This document shows, piece by piece, positions 62,900 through 64,000 of a stretch of DNA of 64,000 bases (its first letter is position 1; each line of letters opens with the position of its first letter). The stretch comes from CAZXEU01 sp964639665 (GTDB taxonomy: Bacteria > Bacteroidota > Rhodothermia > Rhodothermales > Bin80): positions 1 to 64,000 of the forward strand of contig CAZXEU010000213.1 of the NCBI GenBank assembly GCA_964639665.1, given 5' to 3'. Both the position numbers and the translations under genes were made by a program. Below the pieces are notes generated by a model, which ran no database searches, was not told the DNA's origin, and saw only the letters and a program-made list of their open reading frames with translations.

Positions 62900-63880
62900 G
62901 TGCGTTCTCTCGTTACAGGAGCAACAGGCTTCGTCGGCTCCGTAGTCACGCGTCAACTTGTGACGGCTGGCACCGACGTCCGCATTCTCAGGCGATCGCA
63001 TTCCAAGCTGGACCTCCTGGGCGAGATTTCCGGCCACGTAGAGCATGTCGTGGGCGATATTCGCGATCCGGAGAGTCTGGCCGTTGCCATGCGAGGCGTA
63101 TCCCGTGTGTACCATACGGCGGCTTCCGTCGTAATGGGTCCAGCCCGTGTGCTCGGCAGGCTGCGCTTGACCAACGTCCATGGTACGGCCTGCGTGGTCA
63201 ATGCCGCTCTCGCGGCCGGCGTGCAGCGCATGGTGCATACATCCAGTATCGCAGCGCTGGGACAGGCGCCGAATCCGGGTTCATTGCGTACCGAGGATAC
63301 GCCGTGGCAGGGATCACGGCTCAATACGCCTTATGCCATATCGAAGCACGAAGCCGAACTCGAAATCCACCGTGGTATTGCCGAAGGTCTAAATGCTGTT
63401 ATGGTCAATCCGTCCGTAATCTTCGGACCCGGACGGCCGGGTGAGAACACGACGCGGCTCACAGGGCTTGTACAGTCCGGGTGGGTCCGGATGGCACCGG
63501 TGGGCGCCACCAATGTGGTAGACGTGGAAGACGTGGCTGCCGGGCACATCAGGGCAATGACGCGCGGCACATGCGGCCGCCGTTATATCCTCGGATCCGA
63601 GAACCTGAGCTGGCGGGACATCTTCGGCACTCTGGCAAGGGCGTTGGGCGTTGCCGAGCCGCAAAGGGCATTGCGGCCATGGCTGGCACTTGCTGTCGCT
63701 ACCGCGGCAGAGGGCTGGGCTGCATTAACACGCAGGCCGGCCAACATGACGCGCGTCCTGGTTCGCAACCTCGCCCAGTGCTACCAGTACAGCAACAACA
63801 GGGCCGTCCACGAACTCGGCTGCTCGTTTCGGCCCTTCGAAGAAACAGCGCAGCGCATGGCAGCAGCCTTCTGCAATTAG
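62900..63880 (+). CDS. NAD(P)-dependent epimerase/dehydratase (extended SDR)
   Basis: A 326-residue extended short-chain dehydrogenase starting at a GTG. The nucleotide motif VTGATGFVGS is at the start, VGDIRDPESL contacts the cofactor, HTSSIAALG carries the catalytic Ser, and TPYAISKHEAEL supplies the YxxxK pair. It resembles dihydroflavonol-4-reductase-like and HpnA-like proteins. The substrate is unknown; the biotin-carrier gene precedes it by 6 bases. Its stop overlaps the stop of the convergent right-edge gene. Confidence 0.9.
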   Translation: MRSLVTGATGFVGSVVTRQLVTAGTDVRILRRSHSKLDLLGEISGHVEHVVGDIRDPESLAVAMRGVSRVYHTAASVVMGPARVLGRLRLTNVHGTACVVNAALAAGVQRMVHTSSIAALGQAPNPGSLRTEDTPWQGSRLNTPYAISKHEAELEIHRGIAEGLNAVMVNPSVIFGPGRPGENTTRLTGLVQSGWVRMAPVGATNVVDVEDVAAGHIRAMTRGTCGRRYILGSENLSWRDIFGTLARALGVAEPQRALRPWLALAVATAAEGWAALTRRPANMTRVLVRNLAQCYQYSNNRAVHELGCSFRPFEETAQRMAAAFCN

Positions 63881-64000
63881 AGACCGCGGGACAGGCCAAG
63901 CTCCCACGCGCGACCGGGATCTCGCAGGGGAAAACCCAGCGATCGGGCATTGTCATATTCCATCCGGTACTGCCTGTTGGCCAGGTTCACGGCGGTCACT
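63877..64000 (-). CDS. C-terminal end of a probable outer-membrane beta-barrel protein (partial)
   Basis: The frame enters from the right edge and ends at TAA (63879-63877). The visible 40 residues contain AVNLANRQYRMEYDNARSLG and end PGRAWELGLSRGL. The LANRQYR-like turn and the final WELGLSRGL strand resemble the last strands of TonB-dependent receptors and other barrels. Too little is seen to name it, and its start lies outside the window. Confidence 0.5.
   Translation of the reverse strand, partial: VTAVNLANRQYRMEYDNARSLGFPLRDPGRAWELGLSRGL

Overview
The window looks like chromosomal DNA of a free-living, moderately GC-rich member of the Bacteroidota/Rhodothermota, most likely the Rhodothermales-Balneolales lineage. 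The evidence is lineage-typical: a TonB-dependent receptor with a carboxypeptidase-regulatory-like plug extension followed by a DUF4249-like lipoprotein, an FG-GAP/VCBS secreted protein with a type IX secretion (T9SS) C-terminal domain, DUF2911 and DUF1460 proteins, a PyrR-PyrB pair, and a Mrp ATPase without CxxC. No tRNA, rRNA, CRISPR array, insertion sequence or prophage was seen. Gene density is high, with many 1-22 base overlaps. The taxonomic call is an inference from family content.

Layout. 1-3.2 kb (minus): galactokinase, a DapA-family lyase/aldolase and a lipoprotein amidohydrolase that runs off the left edge. 3.3-9.8 kb (plus): a GcvT-like folate protein and two PYROXD2-like flavoproteins with overlapping reading frames, then an HtrA-type lipoprotein protease and an unknown lipoprotein. 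9.9-16.7 kb: an AAA+ ATPase, a small membrane protein, the TonB receptor pair, a GT2 glycosyltransferase and IlvE, closed by a terminator. 16.9-22.8 kb: a decayed CAP-domain lipoprotein gene, then an amidohydrolase-DUF2911 fusion flanked by two paralogous FG-GAP proteins. 22.9-29.7 kb: uvrB, rpmE, a pyrimidine phosphorylase, and a membrane-stress set (PspA, a coiled-coil membrane protein, a CNNM/CorC protein).

29.7-42.8 kb carries a form-II-like carbon monoxide dehydrogenase/molybdenum hydroxylase system in three transcription units: coxE-moaC-floA-unknown (minus), coxS-coxL-coxM-coxD (minus) and an xdhC/coxF-like gene (plus, divergent). An acyl-CoA synthetase and pckA lie between them. 42.8-46.7 kb: pyrR-pyrB, a DUF58 protein and an M20 amidohydrolase.

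46.9-60.7 kb contains two complete Rsb-type partner-switching modules (SpoIIE-type phosphatase, HATPase anti-sigma-type kinase, STAS antagonist). Neither has an adjacent sigma factor. Between them lie amtB, a Tsx-like porin, a ppx-mrp-nfu cluster and an unrecognised protein built of repeated modules of about 110 residues, divergent from the second phosphatase. 60.7-64 kb: menG/ubiE, a DUF1460 hydrolase, a biotin carrier protein, an NAD-dependent epimerase and the C-terminal end of a probable outer-membrane protein at the right edge.

The most unusual items are the repeat-module protein beside the second signalling module, the overlapping GcvT-like/flavoprotein/flavoprotein cassette, the paired partner-switching modules, the amidohydrolase-DUF2911 fusion between FG-GAP paralogs, and the Mo-hydroxylase with an ALRGAGR active-site-loop motif.
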